64,000 nucleotides of DNA, taken from positions 54,029-118,028 of the forward strand of contig NZ_JACSYA010000023.1 in assembly GCF_029870285.1 (NCBI RefSeq). Reading direction: 5' to 3'. Positions 36,830-46,089 of the stretch are shown one piece after another; positions within the stretch are counted from its first letter, which is position 1, and each line of letters starts with the position of its first letter. The notes beneath the pieces are model-generated. The model was not told the origin of the DNA. It saw only the letters and a list, made by a program, of their open reading frames with translations, and did not search any database. Origin of the DNA: Delftia sp. PS-11. Lineage in GTDB: Bacteria; Pseudomonadota; Gammaproteobacteria; Burkholderiales; Burkholderiaceae_C. The translations under genes were made by a program, and so were the position numbers.

Positions 36830-38191
36830 TCAATCGCCCGGCCGGTTGTCGGGCAGCTCCAGGCCGATGCGCGTGTGGCCGCCGCGCGATTCGGCGAAGC
36901 AGTGGCCGCCATGCATGCGGGCAATGGCCGCGACGATGGCCAGGCCCAGGCCATGGTTGCGGTCGGCCTGGCTGCGCGCGGCATCGGCGCGGTAGAAGCG
37001 GTCGAACAGGCGCGGCAGGTGCTGCTCCTCGATGGCGGGGCCCTGGTTGACCACGGCCAGCATCACTTGCGTGCCATGGCCGGGGGCTGGGCAGCGGCGG
37101 GCGGAGATTTGCACCTGGATGGCCGAGCCGGCGTGGGCATAGCGCGTGGCATTGCCCAGCAGGTTGGACAGAGCGCGGCGCAGCAGCCGTGCATCGACTG
37201 CCGCTGGGGCATCGCCCTCCACAGCGACCTGGACCCCGGCTTCCTGCAGCGCCGCCTCATGGAAATCCACCACTTCGCTGGCCAGTTCGGCCAGGCTGGG
37301 CACCATGGCCAGGCGCGCGCCCTGGCCCCGGTCTGCATGCGAGAGAAACAGCATGTCGGCGACGATGCCGGCCACACGCCGCAGGTCCTCCAGGTTGGAG
37401 GACAGCACTTCGCGCAGCTCCGCCTCGCTGCGTGGCTTGCGCAAAGCCAGCTCGCAACTGCTGATCAGGGTGGTCAGCGGAGTATTGAGCTCATGGGCCA
37501 CATCAGCGTTGAAGGCCTCCATCTGCCGGTAGGCCACGGCCAGGCGTTCGAGCAGCGCGTTGAACTGGGCGATCAGCGGGCGCAGCTCCTGGGGCTGCCC
37601 GGTATCGTCCAGCCGCCGCTGCAGGTCCTGGGCCGAGAGCTGGCTTGTCTGCTCTGCCAGCAGGCGCAGCGGCGCCAGGCTCAGGCGCACCAGCCAGGCG
37701 CTGGCCAGGGATACGAGCAGGGCGCCGCCCACAGCCGCCAGCGCCAGTGTCCAGGCGATGCGTGACAGCAGCGTATCGTCGCTGCTGCGGTCCAGCAGCA
37801 GGTCGGCCCGCACGGACTGCGCCACGCCGGCAGGCGTGACCTCGAAATGGCGCTGCAGCGTGCGCTCCGGGTCCAGGGGCAGGCGCAGGCGTTCGTAGAT
37901 CACGCTGCCTTGGGCATCGGTGACGCGCAGGGACAACTCGTCATGGCCCGCCAGAAAGTCATCCAGCATGTGGGGCAGGTTGGCGGGGGCATGCGTGCTG
38001 CGGCCCTCGGTCATCAGGTGCATGGCCGCCTGCTGCTTGTGGTCCAGGGTTTCGCGCTGGCGCTGCGCCAGGGTCAGCGAGATCACCAGGTAAACGGCCA
38101 GACAGACGAGGCCCAGGCCCAGCATGGTCTGCAGCGCCAGCCACAGCGACAGCTGCCGCCCCAGATGGGGCACTGCGGCGGTGTCGGTCAC
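36830..38191 (-). CDS. Heavy-metal sensor histidine kinase
   Basis: The 453-aa kinase has two membrane helices (about 15-40 and 147-170) around a periplasmic loop, a HAMP segment ([20 protein letters not shown]), the H-box [13 protein letters not shown] with phospho-accepting His233, an N-box ([12 protein letters not shown]) and G-boxes ([20 protein letters not shown], then [14 protein letters not shown]). This is the CusS/CzcS/CopS class. It overlaps the response-regulator gene by 4 nt, and the pair faces the RND efflux operon, so it should sense the metal exported by that pump. Confidence 0.92.
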   Translation of the reverse strand: MTDTAAVPHLGRQLSLWLALQTMLGLGLVCLAVYLVISLTLAQRQRETLDHKQQAAMHLMTEGRSTHAPANLPHMLDDFLAGHDELSLRVTDAQGSVIYERLRLPLDPERTLQRHFEVTPAGVAQSVRADLLLDRSSDDTLLSRIAWTLALAAVGGALLVSLASAWLVRLSLAPLRLLAEQTSQLSAQDLQRRLDDTGQPQELRPLIAQFNALLERLAVAYRQMEAFNADVAHELNTPLTTLISSCELALRKPRSEAELREVLSSNLEDLRRVAGIVADMLFLSHADRGQGARLAMVPSLAELASEVVDFHEAALQEAGVQVAVEGDAPAAVDARLLRRALSNLLGNATRYAHAGSAIQVQISARRCPAPGHGTQVMLAVVNQGPAIEEQHLPRLFDRFYRADAARSQADRNHGLGLAIVAAIARMHGGHCFAESRGGHTRIGLELPDNRPGD

Positions 38192-38874
38192 GGTGTGCGC
38201 GACTCCAGCACATAGCCCATGCCGCGCACGGTGTGCAGCAGCGGCTGGGCGAAGGGCTGGTCCAGCTTCAGGCGCAGGCGCCGCACGGCGACCTCGACCA
38301 CATTGGTCTCGCTGTCGAAGTTCATGTCCCAGACCTGCGAGGCCAGCTCGGTGCGCGACAGCACCTCGCCCTGGCGGCGCAGCAGCAGGCTCAGCAGGTT
38401 GAATTCCTTGGCCGTGAGATCCAGGCGCTGTCCGGCGCGCGTGGCGCGGCGGCGTATGAGGTCCAGCTCCAGGTCGGCCATCCGCAAAAGGGTGGCCTCG
38501 GGCGTGGGCTGCGCTGCCGCGCCCCTGCGCAGCAGCACATGGATGCGTGCGACGAGCTCGGAGAAAGCAAAGGGCTTGACCAGATAGTCGTCGGCGCCGC
38601 CCTGCAGGCCCTTGACCCGGTCTTCGACCTGGCCGCGCGCCGTCAGCATCAGCACGGGCGTCTGCCTGGACTGGCGCAGCGCCGCCAGCACGGCCAGCCC
38701 GTCGATGCCCGGCAGCATGCCGTCGAGCACGATGAGGTCGTAGGACAGTTCAGTGGCCAGGTGCAGCCCGTCAATGCCATCGTGGGCCACATCGACCACG
38801 AAGCCCTCTTCGGTCAGCCCCTTGCGGAGGTAGTCGGCCAGCTTGACCTCATCTTCGACAACCAGCAGTTTCAT
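38188..38874 (-). CDS. Heavy-metal response regulator (CusR/CzcR class, OmpR type)
   Basis: The 228-aa regulator has a receiver domain ([20 protein letters not shown]; phospho-acceptor Asp51 in [11 protein letters not shown]; the conserved Lys in VKPFAFSEL) and an OmpR winged helix ([20 protein letters not shown] and [18 protein letters not shown]). Start 38874 gives the standard MKLLVVEDE beginning; an ATG at 38883 adds three residues. A perfect CusR-box-like palindrome lies 36 nt upstream and is probably its operator, serving both its own operon and the efflux operon. Confidence 0.93.
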   Translation of the reverse strand: MKLLVVEDEVKLADYLRKGLTEEGFVVDVAHDGIDGLHLATELSYDLIVLDGMLPGIDGLAVLAALRQSRQTPVLMLTARGQVEDRVKGLQGGADDYLVKPFAFSELVARIHVLLRRGAAAQPTPEATLLRMADLELDLIRRRATRAGQRLDLTAKEFNLLSLLLRRQGEVLSRTELASQVWDMNFDSETNVVEVAVRRLRLKLDQPFAQPLLHTVRGMGYVLESRTP

Positions 38875-38910
38875 GCGGTGCATTGTCGATCAAGGCCACA
38901 GTTTTTGCGG

Positions 38911-38926
38911 ATGACAAATTTGTCAT
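38911..38926. promoter_or_regulatory. CusR/CzcR-type operator
   Basis: ATGACAAATTTGTCAT is a perfect 16-bp palindrome followed by TTTC. It equals the core of the E. coli CusR box (AATGACAANNTTGTCATT). It lies in the divergent region between the response regulator and the czcCBA-type operon. Confidence 0.85.
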
Positions 38927-39107
38927 TTTCAGGTCAGGAGGCGGTCGCAGCGCCGTTTCTAGAGTTGCCAGGGTCTGCATGCTTTGCGTGTCTTCGCCCA
39001 TTCTTTCCCCGTTTCCACCATGCCCTGGCACTGGGGTGTGCCTGTTGACCGTCACGGCCGGGGACTGCATGCCCATGGGCATGTGTCCGTGCCAGGAGAT
39101 GTTTCCT

Positions 39108-40454
39108 ATGCTTTTCTTTTCGTCCAGTCTGCCGGGGATGCCCCGCCACAGCCGTCGCTGGGCTGCCCTGGCGGCTGTGGCATCCATGACCGTGGGAGGG
39201 GCACTGGCCGGGCCTGCTGCGGCCGCCAGCGAGGGCCCTGTGGCCGTGCAGGCGCAGGCCGCGCAGGCGCCTGCGCTGTCGCTGCAGCAGGCCACAGCCC
39301 TGGCGCTGGAGCACAACCCCGGCCTGCGTGCGGCCCGCCAGGCGCTGGCGGCCAGTGATGGCGCCGTGCTGCAGAGCCAGGCCCGGCCCAACCCTGAGCT
39401 GGCCTATTCGCAGGAAGATGCGCGGCGCGCCACGCGCAGCGTGACGCTGCAGTGGAACCAGACGGTGGAGGTCGGCGGCAAGCGTGCCGCCCGCATGCGC
39501 GTGGCCGAGCGCGGCCGCGATGTGGCTCAGGCCGAACTGGCTGCGGCCGAGGCCGCCTTGCGCGCCGATGTGCGGGCCGCCTTTTACGGCCTGCTGGCCG
39601 CCCAGCAGCGTGTGGACCTGTCAGGCCAGACGCTGGAGATTGCCCGTGGCGCCCGCGAGGCAGCGGCCAAGCGCGTGGCTGCCGGCAAGAGTGCGCCGCT
39701 GGAGGAGACCAAGGCCCGCGTGGCCGAATCCGGCGCGCAGCTGGAGCTGGACCGCGCGCGCTCGGCCCTGCGCGTGGCGCGCAGCCAGATGCAGGCGCTG
39801 TGGGGCGATGCCGTGCGGCCTTTTGGCGAGGCCGATGGCGCTGTCGATGCCCTGCCCGAGGTGCCCTCGCTGCAGGCGCTGCAGCAGCGCATGCAGGAGG
39901 CGCCCGCCGTGCTGCGCGCGCGCCAGGCACTGGAGCAAAGCCGCGCCGCAGCCGATCTGGAGCGCGCGCGCCGCCTGCCTGATCCCACGGTGAGCCTGGG
40001 CGTCAAGCGCGCCACGGAGGTGGGGCGAAATCAGCTCGTCATTGGCGTTTCAGTGCCGCTGCCCGTGCTCGACACCAACCGGGGCAACCAGCTGCAGGCC
40101 TTGCGCCTGGCAGACCAGGCCGAGGACCAGCTGCAGGCCACGCGCATCGATTTGCAGGCGCAGCTGTTCGAGGCGCGCGAGCTGCTGCAGACCAGCCGCA
40201 GCCAGGCCAGCCAGCTGGCGGGTGAGGTGCTGCCGGCTGCACGCTCGGCCTATGAACTGGCCTCGCGCGGCTTTGCACTGGGCAAGTTCGCCTATCTCGA
40301 TGTGCTCGATGCCCAGCGCACCTGGTCCGAGGCCCGTGCCCAGTACCTGGACCAGCTGCTGGCCACCCACCGTGCTGCCGCCGACATCGACCGTCTGCTG
40401 GGCGGTGAGTCCGCCCCGACCCAACGACCCGCATCCGACCGCTTTGCACCATGA
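39108..40454 (+). CDS. czcC: CzcC-type outer-membrane factor of an RND metal efflux system
   Basis: The 448-aa TolC-family protein has an N-terminal signal peptide and two repeats of long coiled-coil helices, for example LSLQQATALALEHNPGLRAA and AQAELAAAEAALRADVRAAF. VTLQWNQTVEVGGKRAARMR and GVSVPLPVLDTNRGNQLQAL are typical CzcC/CusC strand regions. It forms the channel through the outer membrane. AGGAG lies 9 nt before the chosen ATG. The stop overlaps czcB (ATGA). Confidence 0.9.
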   Translation: MLFFSSSLPGMPRHSRRWAALAAVASMTVGGALAGPAAAASEGPVAVQAQAAQAPALSLQQATALALEHNPGLRAARQALAASDGAVLQSQARPNPELAYSQEDARRATRSVTLQWNQTVEVGGKRAARMRVAERGRDVAQAELAAAEAALRADVRAAFYGLLAAQQRVDLSGQTLEIARGAREAAAKRVAAGKSAPLEETKARVAESGAQLELDRARSALRVARSQMQALWGDAVRPFGEADGAVDALPEVPSLQALQQRMQEAPAVLRARQALEQSRAAADLERARRLPDPTVSLGVKRATEVGRNQLVIGVSVPLPVLDTNRGNQLQALRLADQAEDQLQATRIDLQAQLFEARELLQTSRSQASQLAGEVLPAARSAYELASRGFALGKFAYLDVLDAQRTWSEARAQYLDQLLATHRAAADIDRLLGGESAPTQRPASDRFAP

Positions 40455-41812
40455 ACACTCCTGTCTCTTCCACCCCCAGGCCGGCACGCCGCACTGCCAT
40501 TGCCATCGCCGCCATCCTCGCTCTCGGAGCGCTGGCCGCCGTGCTGATCCTGCGCAATGGCTCCAGTGGAGCTGCCACGCAGTCCGAAGGCCACGGCCAT
40601 GGCCACAGCGAGGCGGCAGGCCACGCCGACACAGAACACCACGGCGCTGCAGCGGCGCCCGGCGCTGGCGACGGGCACAAGCATGACGAAGGCCATGCGG
40701 ACGGCGAGCACCATGACGAACCGCAGGCTGCCCAGCCAGCCCAGAAGGCCAAGGCCGGGCAAGAGCATGGCGAAGAGGAAGGCCTGATCGCCATGGATGC
40801 GCAACGCATGAAAACCGCCGGGGTCTCGCTGGCCGAAGCCGGACCCGCCACGGTGCGCACCCTGCTGCAGTTACCTGGTGAAATCCGGTTCAACGAAGAT
40901 CGCACGGCCCATGTGGTGCCGCGCGTGGCGGGCGTGGCCGAAAGCGTGCCCGCCAACCTGGGCCAGGCCGTCAAGAAGGGGCAACTGCTGGCCGTGCTCA
41001 GCAGCGTGACCGTTTCCGAGCAGCGCAGCGAGCTGCTGGCGGCGCAAAAGCGCCTGGCGCTGGCGCGCACCACCCATGCGCGCGAAAAGCAGCTGTGGGA
41101 GGAGAAAGTGTCGGCCGAGCAGGATTTCCTGCAGGCCCAGCAGGCGCTGCGCGAGGCCGAGATCGCCGTCTCCAACGCCCAGCAGAAGCTGGCCGCCACG
41201 GGGGCGGGAGCCGGTGGTTCGGGCGCGCTCAACCGCTTCGAGCTGCGCGCGCCTTTTGACGGCGTGGTGGTCGAAAAGCACCTGTCGGTGGGCGAGGCCG
41301 TGCAGGAGTCCACCCAGGTGTTCACGGTCTCCGACCTGCGCTCGGTCTGGGCCGAGATGCGCGTGGCTGCGCCCGATCTGCCCGCCGTGCGCGTGGGCGA
41401 AAAGGCTACGGTGCGCGCCACGGCCTTCGATTCCTTGGCCACGGGCGAGGTGGCCTATGTGGGCTCGCTGATCGGCCAGGACACGCGCACAGCGCCCGCG
41501 CGCATCACGCTGCCCAACCCCGATGGCGTGTGGCGCCCGGGCCTGTTCGTCAATGTGGAGCTGACGGCCTCCGCGCAGCAGGTGCCGCTGGCCGTGGCCA
41601 GCGAGGCCATCCAGCGCCTGGAAGGCCAGAAGACCGTGGTTTTCGTGCCTGTGCAGGGGGGCTTTCGTCCCCAGCCCGTGCGTGTGGGCCGTGCCGATGC
41701 CAGGGCCACCGAGGTGCTCGAAGGACTCAGGCCAGGCCAGCCGTATGTGGCCGGCGGCAGTTTCGTGCTCAAGGCCGAGCTGGGCAAGGCCACGGCAGAG
41801 CACGCCCATTGA
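40451..41812 (+). CDS. czcB: CzcB-type periplasmic adaptor protein, His-rich
   Basis: The 453-aa membrane-fusion protein has one N-terminal membrane helix (TAIAIAAILALGALAAVLIL), a His/Glu/Asp-rich segment at about residues 45-105 (GHGHGHSEAAGHADTEHHG, then GHKHDEGHADGEHHDE), a lipoyl/hairpin region and beta-barrel parts (FELRAPFDGVVVEKHLSVGE). The His-rich part should bind divalent metal in the periplasm, as in CzcB/CnrB-type adaptors. A further His ends the protein (EHAH). It overlaps czcC by 4 nt and lies 23 nt before czcA. Confidence 0.92.
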   Translation: MNTPVSSTPRPARRTAIAIAAILALGALAAVLILRNGSSGAATQSEGHGHGHSEAAGHADTEHHGAAAAPGAGDGHKHDEGHADGEHHDEPQAAQPAQKAKAGQEHGEEEGLIAMDAQRMKTAGVSLAEAGPATVRTLLQLPGEIRFNEDRTAHVVPRVAGVAESVPANLGQAVKKGQLLAVLSSVTVSEQRSELLAAQKRLALARTTHAREKQLWEEKVSAEQDFLQAQQALREAEIAVSNAQQKLAATGAGAGGSGALNRFELRAPFDGVVVEKHLSVGEAVQESTQVFTVSDLRSVWAEMRVAAPDLPAVRVGEKATVRATAFDSLATGEVAYVGSLIGQDTRTAPARITLPNPDGVWRPGLFVNVELTASAQQVPLAVASEAIQRLEGQKTVVFVPVQGGFRPQPVRVGRADARATEVLEGLRPGQPYVAGGSFVLKAELGKATAEHAH

Positions 41813-41835
41813 TGCGTTCGTGAACGGAGCACTCC

Positions 41836-44800
41836 ATGTTTGAACGCATCATCCGATTCGCCATAGAGCAGCGCTGGCTGGTGCTGCTGGCCGTGCTGGC
41901 CATGGCAGGGCTGGGCATCTACAGCTACCAGCGCCTGCCCATCGACGCCGTGCCTGACATCACCAATGTCCAGGTGCAGATCAATACCCAGGCCAGTGGC
42001 TATTCGCCGCTGGAGACCGAGCAGCGCATCACCTATCCCATCGAGACGGTGATGGCCGGCCTGCCCAATCTGGAGCAGACGCGCTCGCTGTCGCGCTATG
42101 GCCTGTCCCAGGTCACCGTGGTGTTCAAGGACGGCACGGACATCTATTTCGCGCGCCAGCTGGTGGGCGAGCGCATACAGCAGGCCCGCGACAGCCTGCC
42201 CGCAGGCATCACGCCCACGCTGGGGCCGATTTCCACGGGCCTGGGCGAGATTTACCTGTGGACCGTCGAGGCCGAGGAGGATGCGAGAAAGCCCGACGGC
42301 ACGCCCTACACGCCGATGGACCTGCGCGAGATCCAGGACTGGGTGATCAAGCCCCAGCTGCGCAATGTGCCCGGCGTCACCGAGATCAACTCCATCGGCG
42401 GCTTTGCCAAGGAGTACCTGGTGGCGCCGTCGCCTGAGCGGTTGTCGGCCTACGGCTTCACGCTGGCCGATGTCGTCAACGCCCTGCAGCGCAACAACAA
42501 CAATGTGGGAGCGGGCTATATCGAGCGCCAGGGCGAGCAGTACCTGATCCGCGCGCCGGGCCAGGTGCGCGGCATCGAGGATATTCGCGAGGTCATCGTG
42601 GGCTCTGCCCAGGGCCTGCCCATCCGCATCCGCGACCTGGCCGATGTCGGCCTGGGCCGCGAGCTGCGCTCGGGCGCGGCCACCGACAATGGCCGCGAGG
42701 TGGTGCTGGGCACGGTGTTCATGCTGATCGGCGAGAACAGCCGCACGGTCTCGCGCGCTGTGGACAAGCGCATGGCCGAGATCAACCGTGGCCTGCCGCA
42801 CGGCGTCAAGGCCATCACAGTCTATGACCGTACCAACCTGGTGGACAAGGCCATCGCCACGGTCAAGAAGAACCTGATCGAGGGCGCGGCCCTGGTGGTG
42901 GTCATCCTCTTCCTGTTCCTGGGCAATCTGCGCGCGGCGCTGATCACGGCGCTGATCATTCCGCTGTCCATGCTGTTCACCTTCACGGGCATGGTGCAGT
43001 ACAAGGTCAGCGCCAACCTGATGAGCCTGGGCGCGCTGGATTTCGGCATCATCATCGATGGCGCCGTGGTCATCGTGGAAAACTGCGTGCGCCGCCTGGC
43101 GCATGCGCAGGAGTCGCGCGGGCGGGTCCTGACGCGCAGCGAGCGCTTTCATGAGGTCTTCGCTGCCGCCCGGGAGGCGCGCCGGCCCCTGCTGTTCGGC
43201 CAGCTCATCATCATGGTGGTCTACCTGCCCATCTTTGCGCTCACGGGCGTGGAGGGCAAGATGTTCCATCCGATGGCGCTGACGGTGGTCATTGCGCTGG
43301 CCGGGGCAATGCTGCTGTCCATTACCTTCATTCCCGCCGCCATTGCGCTGTTCATCGGCAAGAAGGTCGGTGAGAAGGAAAACCGCCTCATGGGCTGGGC
43401 ACGCCGCGCCTATGCGCCCGTGCTGGCACGCGCCATGGCCGAGCCCGCCGTGGTGCTCACAGCCGCCGCTGTGGCCGTGGCGCTGTCGCTGCTGCTGGCC
43501 ACGCGCCTGGGCAGCGAGTTCGCGCCCAACCTCAACGAGGGCGATTTCGCCATCCAGGCGCTGCGCATTCCCGGCACCAGCCTGACCCAATCGCTGCAGA
43601 TGCAGATGCAGATCGAGAACACGCTCAAGCAGGAGTTTCCTGAGATCGACCGTGTGTTCGCCCGCACGGGCACGGCCGAGATCGCCTCCGACCCCATGCC
43701 GCCCAACATCTCGGACGGCTACATCATGCTCCGGCCCCGCCGCCAGTGGCCGGACCCGGCGCGCCCGCGCGAAGACCTGCTGGCAGCCGTGCAGGCGGCG
43801 GTGGACCGTCTGCCGGGCAATAACTACGAGTTCTCCCAGCCCATCCAGCTGCGCTTCAACGAGCTGATCTCGGGCGTGCGCAGCGATGTGGCCGTGAAGA
43901 TCTTCGGCGACGACATGGATGTGCTCGAAAAGAATGCGCAGACAGTCGCCGGCATGCTGCAGCAGATCAATGGCGCCTCCGAGGTCAAGATCGAGCAGAC
44001 CACGGGCCTGCCCATGCTCACCGTGCACATCGACCGCGAGAAGGCTTCGCGCTATGGCCTGAACATGGGCGATGTGCAGGACACCATCAGCACGGCCATG
44101 GGCGGTACCGAGGCCGGCACGGTATTCGAGGGCGACCGGCGCTTCGACATCCAGGTGCGCCTGCCCGAGGACGTGCGCAGCGACATGCAGGCGCTGGGCC
44201 GTCTGCCCATTGCGCTGCCGCGCGGCGCGGACGGGCGCATCGGCTACGTGCCGCTGTCGGCCGTGGCGCGCTTCGAGATCGCGCCGGGCCCCAACCAGGT
44301 CAGCCGCGAGGATGGCAAGCGCCGCATCGTCGTCAGCGCCAATGTGCGCGGGCGCGATATCGGCTCCTTTGTCAGCGACGCGCAGCAGCGTCTGGAAGGG
44401 CTGGCGCTGCCGCCCGGCTACTGGACACGCTGGGGCGGCACCTTCGAGAACCTGGAGTCGGCAGCCCAGCGCCTGCAGATCGTCGTTCCCGTGTCGCTGC
44501 TGCTGGTGTTCGTGCTGCTGTTCGCCATGTTCGGCAATGTGCGCGACGGGCTGGTCGTCTTCACGGGCATACCGTTCGCGCTGACGGGCGGCATCCTGGC
44601 GCTGTGGCTGCGCGATATACCGCTGTCCATTTCGGCGGCCGTGGGCTTCATCGCGCTGTCGGGCGTGGCGGTGCTCAACGGGCTGGTGATGATCTCCTAC
44701 ATCCGCTCGCTGCGCGAGGCCGGCAGCAGCGTGTCCGATGCCGTCACCGAAGGCGCGCTCACGCGCCTGCGCCCGGTGTTGATGACGGCGCTGGTGGCCT

Positions 44801-45033
44801 CGCTGGGCTTTGTGCCCATGGCGATTGCCACGGGCACGGGCGCCGAGGTGCAGCGCCCCCTGGCCACGGTGGTGATCGGGGGCATCCTGTCGTCCACCAT
44901 GCTGACGCTGCTGGTGCTGCCCCTGCTGTACCGGCTGGTGCACCGCAATGATCCGTCGGAGAGCCTGCAGGAAGAGGGTGACGATACCGGTTCGGGGGGG
45001 GCGAGCCCCCGAGATGGCACTGCGCACGCATAG
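41836..45033 (+). CDS. czcA: CzcA-type heavy-metal RND efflux pump
   Basis: The 1065-aa pump has 12 membrane helices and two periplasmic loops. The proton-relay motif DFGIIIDGAVVIVEN places D402, D408 and E415 exactly as in CzcA of Cupriavidus. This motif separates divalent-cation pumps (Co/Zn/Cd/Ni) from copper/silver CusA pumps, which lack these acids. It should expel such cations using the proton gradient together with CzcB and CzcC. The C-terminus ends in a short Gly/Ser/acid-rich tail. A strong terminator follows. Confidence 0.94.
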   Translation: MFERIIRFAIEQRWLVLLAVLAMAGLGIYSYQRLPIDAVPDITNVQVQINTQASGYSPLETEQRITYPIETVMAGLPNLEQTRSLSRYGLSQVTVVFKDGTDIYFARQLVGERIQQARDSLPAGITPTLGPISTGLGEIYLWTVEAEEDARKPDGTPYTPMDLREIQDWVIKPQLRNVPGVTEINSIGGFAKEYLVAPSPERLSAYGFTLADVVNALQRNNNNVGAGYIERQGEQYLIRAPGQVRGIEDIREVIVGSAQGLPIRIRDLADVGLGRELRSGAATDNGREVVLGTVFMLIGENSRTVSRAVDKRMAEINRGLPHGVKAITVYDRTNLVDKAIATVKKNLIEGAALVVVILFLFLGNLRAALITALIIPLSMLFTFTGMVQYKVSANLMSLGALDFGIIIDGAVVIVENCVRRLAHAQESRGRVLTRSERFHEVFAAAREARRPLLFGQLIIMVVYLPIFALTGVEGKMFHPMALTVVIALAGAMLLSITFIPAAIALFIGKKVGEKENRLMGWARRAYAPVLARAMAEPAVVLTAAAVAVALSLLLATRLGSEFAPNLNEGDFAIQALRIPGTSLTQSLQMQMQIENTLKQEFPEIDRVFARTGTAEIASDPMPPNISDGYIMLRPRRQWPDPARPREDLLAAVQAAVDRLPGNNYEFSQPIQLRFNELISGVRSDVAVKIFGDDMDVLEKNAQTVAGMLQQINGASEVKIEQTTGLPMLTVHIDREKASRYGLNMGDVQDTISTAMGGTEAGTVFEGDRRFDIQVRLPEDVRSDMQALGRLPIALPRGADGRIGYVPLSAVARFEIAPGPNQVSREDGKRRIVVSANVRGRDIGSFVSDAQQRLEGLALPPGYWTRWGGTFENLESAAQRLQIVVPVSLLLVFVLLFAMFGNVRDGLVVFTGIPFALTGGILALWLRDIPLSISAAVGFIALSGVAVLNGLVMISYIRSLREAGSSVSDAVTEGALTRLRPVLMTALVASLGFVPMAIATGTGAEVQRPLATVVIGGILSSTMLTLLVLPLLYRLVHRNDPSESLQEEGDDTGSGGASPRDGTAHA

Positions 45034-45053
45034 CGTCGCATCTGCCTTTGACA

Positions 45054-45082
45054 GGCCACGGCGTCATGCCGTGGCCTTTTTT
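45054..45082 (+). terminator. Rho-independent terminator of the czc operon
   Basis: GGCCACGGC and GCCGTGGCC form a 9-bp stem around GTCAT, followed by six T. It lies 20 nt after the czcA stop. Confidence 0.95.
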
Positions 45083-45086
45083 ACGG

Positions 45087-45107
45087 GTGCGCCCAGCATG
45101 GGCGCAC
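45087..45107. repeat. Perfect hairpin at the edge of the toxin remnant
   Basis: GTGCGCCC and GGGCGCAC form an 8-bp stem around AGCAT. It has no T-tract and lies between the czc terminator and the first codons of the truncated toxin. Confidence 0.4.
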
Positions 45108-45111
45108 ACCT

Positions 45112-45213
45112 GCTTACTTCAACCTGAGTGACGACAAAATCGTTCTCCTGGTTGCGGTGTACACCAAGGCCGAGCGCTCAAACATCCTGCCCGGCGAAAT
45201 CAAAAGGAGCTAA
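45112..45213 (+). pseudogene. 3' remnant of a RelE/ParE-like toxin gene
   Basis: An open frame with no start codon reads AYFNLSDDKIVLLVAVYTKA, then ERSNILPGEIKRS and TAA at 45211-45213. YxN...KIVLLVAVYxKxERSNxxPxEIK resembles the C-terminal strand and helix of RelE/ParE-superfamily toxins. The first two thirds of such a gene are missing: upstream DNA is a hairpin and the czc terminator. It sits where the toxin of a toxin-antitoxin pair belongs, 2 nt before the antitoxin ATG, and its last codons hold the AGGAG of that gene. Confidence 0.65.
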
Positions 45214-45215
45214 AC

Positions 45216-45554
45216 ATGGTCAAGTCACTCAAGGCCCTTCAGGGCATCGATACCGAAAAGCTGGCCAAGGCGATTGAAGCCGATGCCGGCATGGCCGTGC
45301 CGGACCTTCGCCAGGCACTGGCGCAAGCGAAGGCCGGGGATTTCGCGGCGATTCACACTCCGGAACAAATCGCGACTCGTAAGCCGGGGCGGCCCGCTGG
45401 AACAGTAAAGACCCATGCCAAGGTCGCCACCAACATCCGATTTGATCCGGACGTTCTGGCCGCACTCAAGGCCACCGGGCGAGGCTGGCAAACCCGGGTC
45501 AACGAACTGCTGCGGGCGGATATTGAGTCTGGGCGTCTGGCCAAGGTGGGATGA
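45216..45554 (+). CDS. BrnA-like antitoxin (orphan)
   Basis: The 112-aa protein has a C-terminal ribbon-helix-helix-like DNA-binding part, RPAGTVKTHAKVATNIRFDP followed by DVLAALKATGRGWQTRVNEL and LRADI, matching the BrnA antitoxin family. The N-terminal half (LKALQGIDTEKLAKAIEADA) would wrap the toxin. AGGAG is 6 nt before the ATG. Its toxin partner is reduced to about 33 C-terminal codons, so the product is probably a free antitoxin or autorepressor. Confidence 0.8.
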   Translation: MVKSLKALQGIDTEKLAKAIEADAGMAVPDLRQALAQAKAGDFAAIHTPEQIATRKPGRPAGTVKTHAKVATNIRFDPDVLAALKATGRGWQTRVNELLRADIESGRLAKVG

Positions 45555-45736
45555 CCGCGCTGTGGGCGGTGTCCAGGGTGGAGATGCCGTCATCCGTGCC
45601 GGTTGCTGACAGCAATGTCACCCTCCTGTGGGGCTGGTGTTGGGGCCCGGTTTCTACATTGGAGTCCTCTCCCCGGCGCTCTGCTTTGCGGCGTGTGGGG
45701 AGAACGAACAACAACCCATCAGAAAGGAACCTGACC

Positions 45737-46087
45737 ATGGCACAACGCCGACGCACCTCCGCTTCCCTGATCGCCAGCCTGGCGGCCGCTGCCGCCCTGG
45801 CGCTGCCCGGCGCCGCCATGGCCGCGGGCTACATCCATCCTGCCAACAACGAGGCTGGTTCCACCATCCATCCTTCGCACTTCCAGAGCGGCAAGACACG
45901 TGACCAGGTCCGGGCCGAGGCTGCGGAGGCTGTGCGCCAGGGCGGCAGCTCGCGCTTCAACCAGGGGGCATATCCGGCGCCTGCGCCGCAGGCCGGCCCT
46001 GGCCGTACACGCCAGGAAGTGATCAACGAGCTGCTGCAGGAGACGCCTGCGCAGCGCGATGCGCGCCAGCTCGCCATGGGCGGCTGA
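45737..46087 (+). CDS. DUF4148 family secreted protein
   Basis: The 116-aa protein has a Sec signal peptide (ASLIASLAAAAALALPGAAM, cut after AMA) and the DUF4148 body: KTRDQVRAEAAEAVRQGG and GRTRQEVINELLQETPAQRD, a pattern common in Burkholderiales. The role is unknown; it is small, helical and periplasmic. AAGGAAC precedes the ATG at 45737. The open frame continues upstream without codon character. It ends 2 nt before the convergent oxidase stop. Confidence 0.85.
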   Translation: MAQRRRTSASLIASLAAAAALALPGAAMAAGYIHPANNEAGSTIHPSHFQSGKTRDQVRAEAAEAVRQGGSSRFNQGAYPAPAPQAGPGRTRQEVINELLQETPAQRDARQLAMGG

Positions 46088-46089
46088 GT

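Noticed and set aside
41455..45027. Very long open frame (about 1190 codons) antisense to czcA, and similar long antisense frames across the window
   Set aside because: These arise from the high GC content opposite real genes; their products are Gly/His/Arg/Gln-rich, lack domains and have no ribosome sites.
38911..45033. Calling the efflux operon cusCBA (copper/silver)
   Set aside because: The operator looks CusR-like, but the D402/D408/E415 proton-relay motif and the His-rich adaptor point to a CzcA-type divalent-cation pump.
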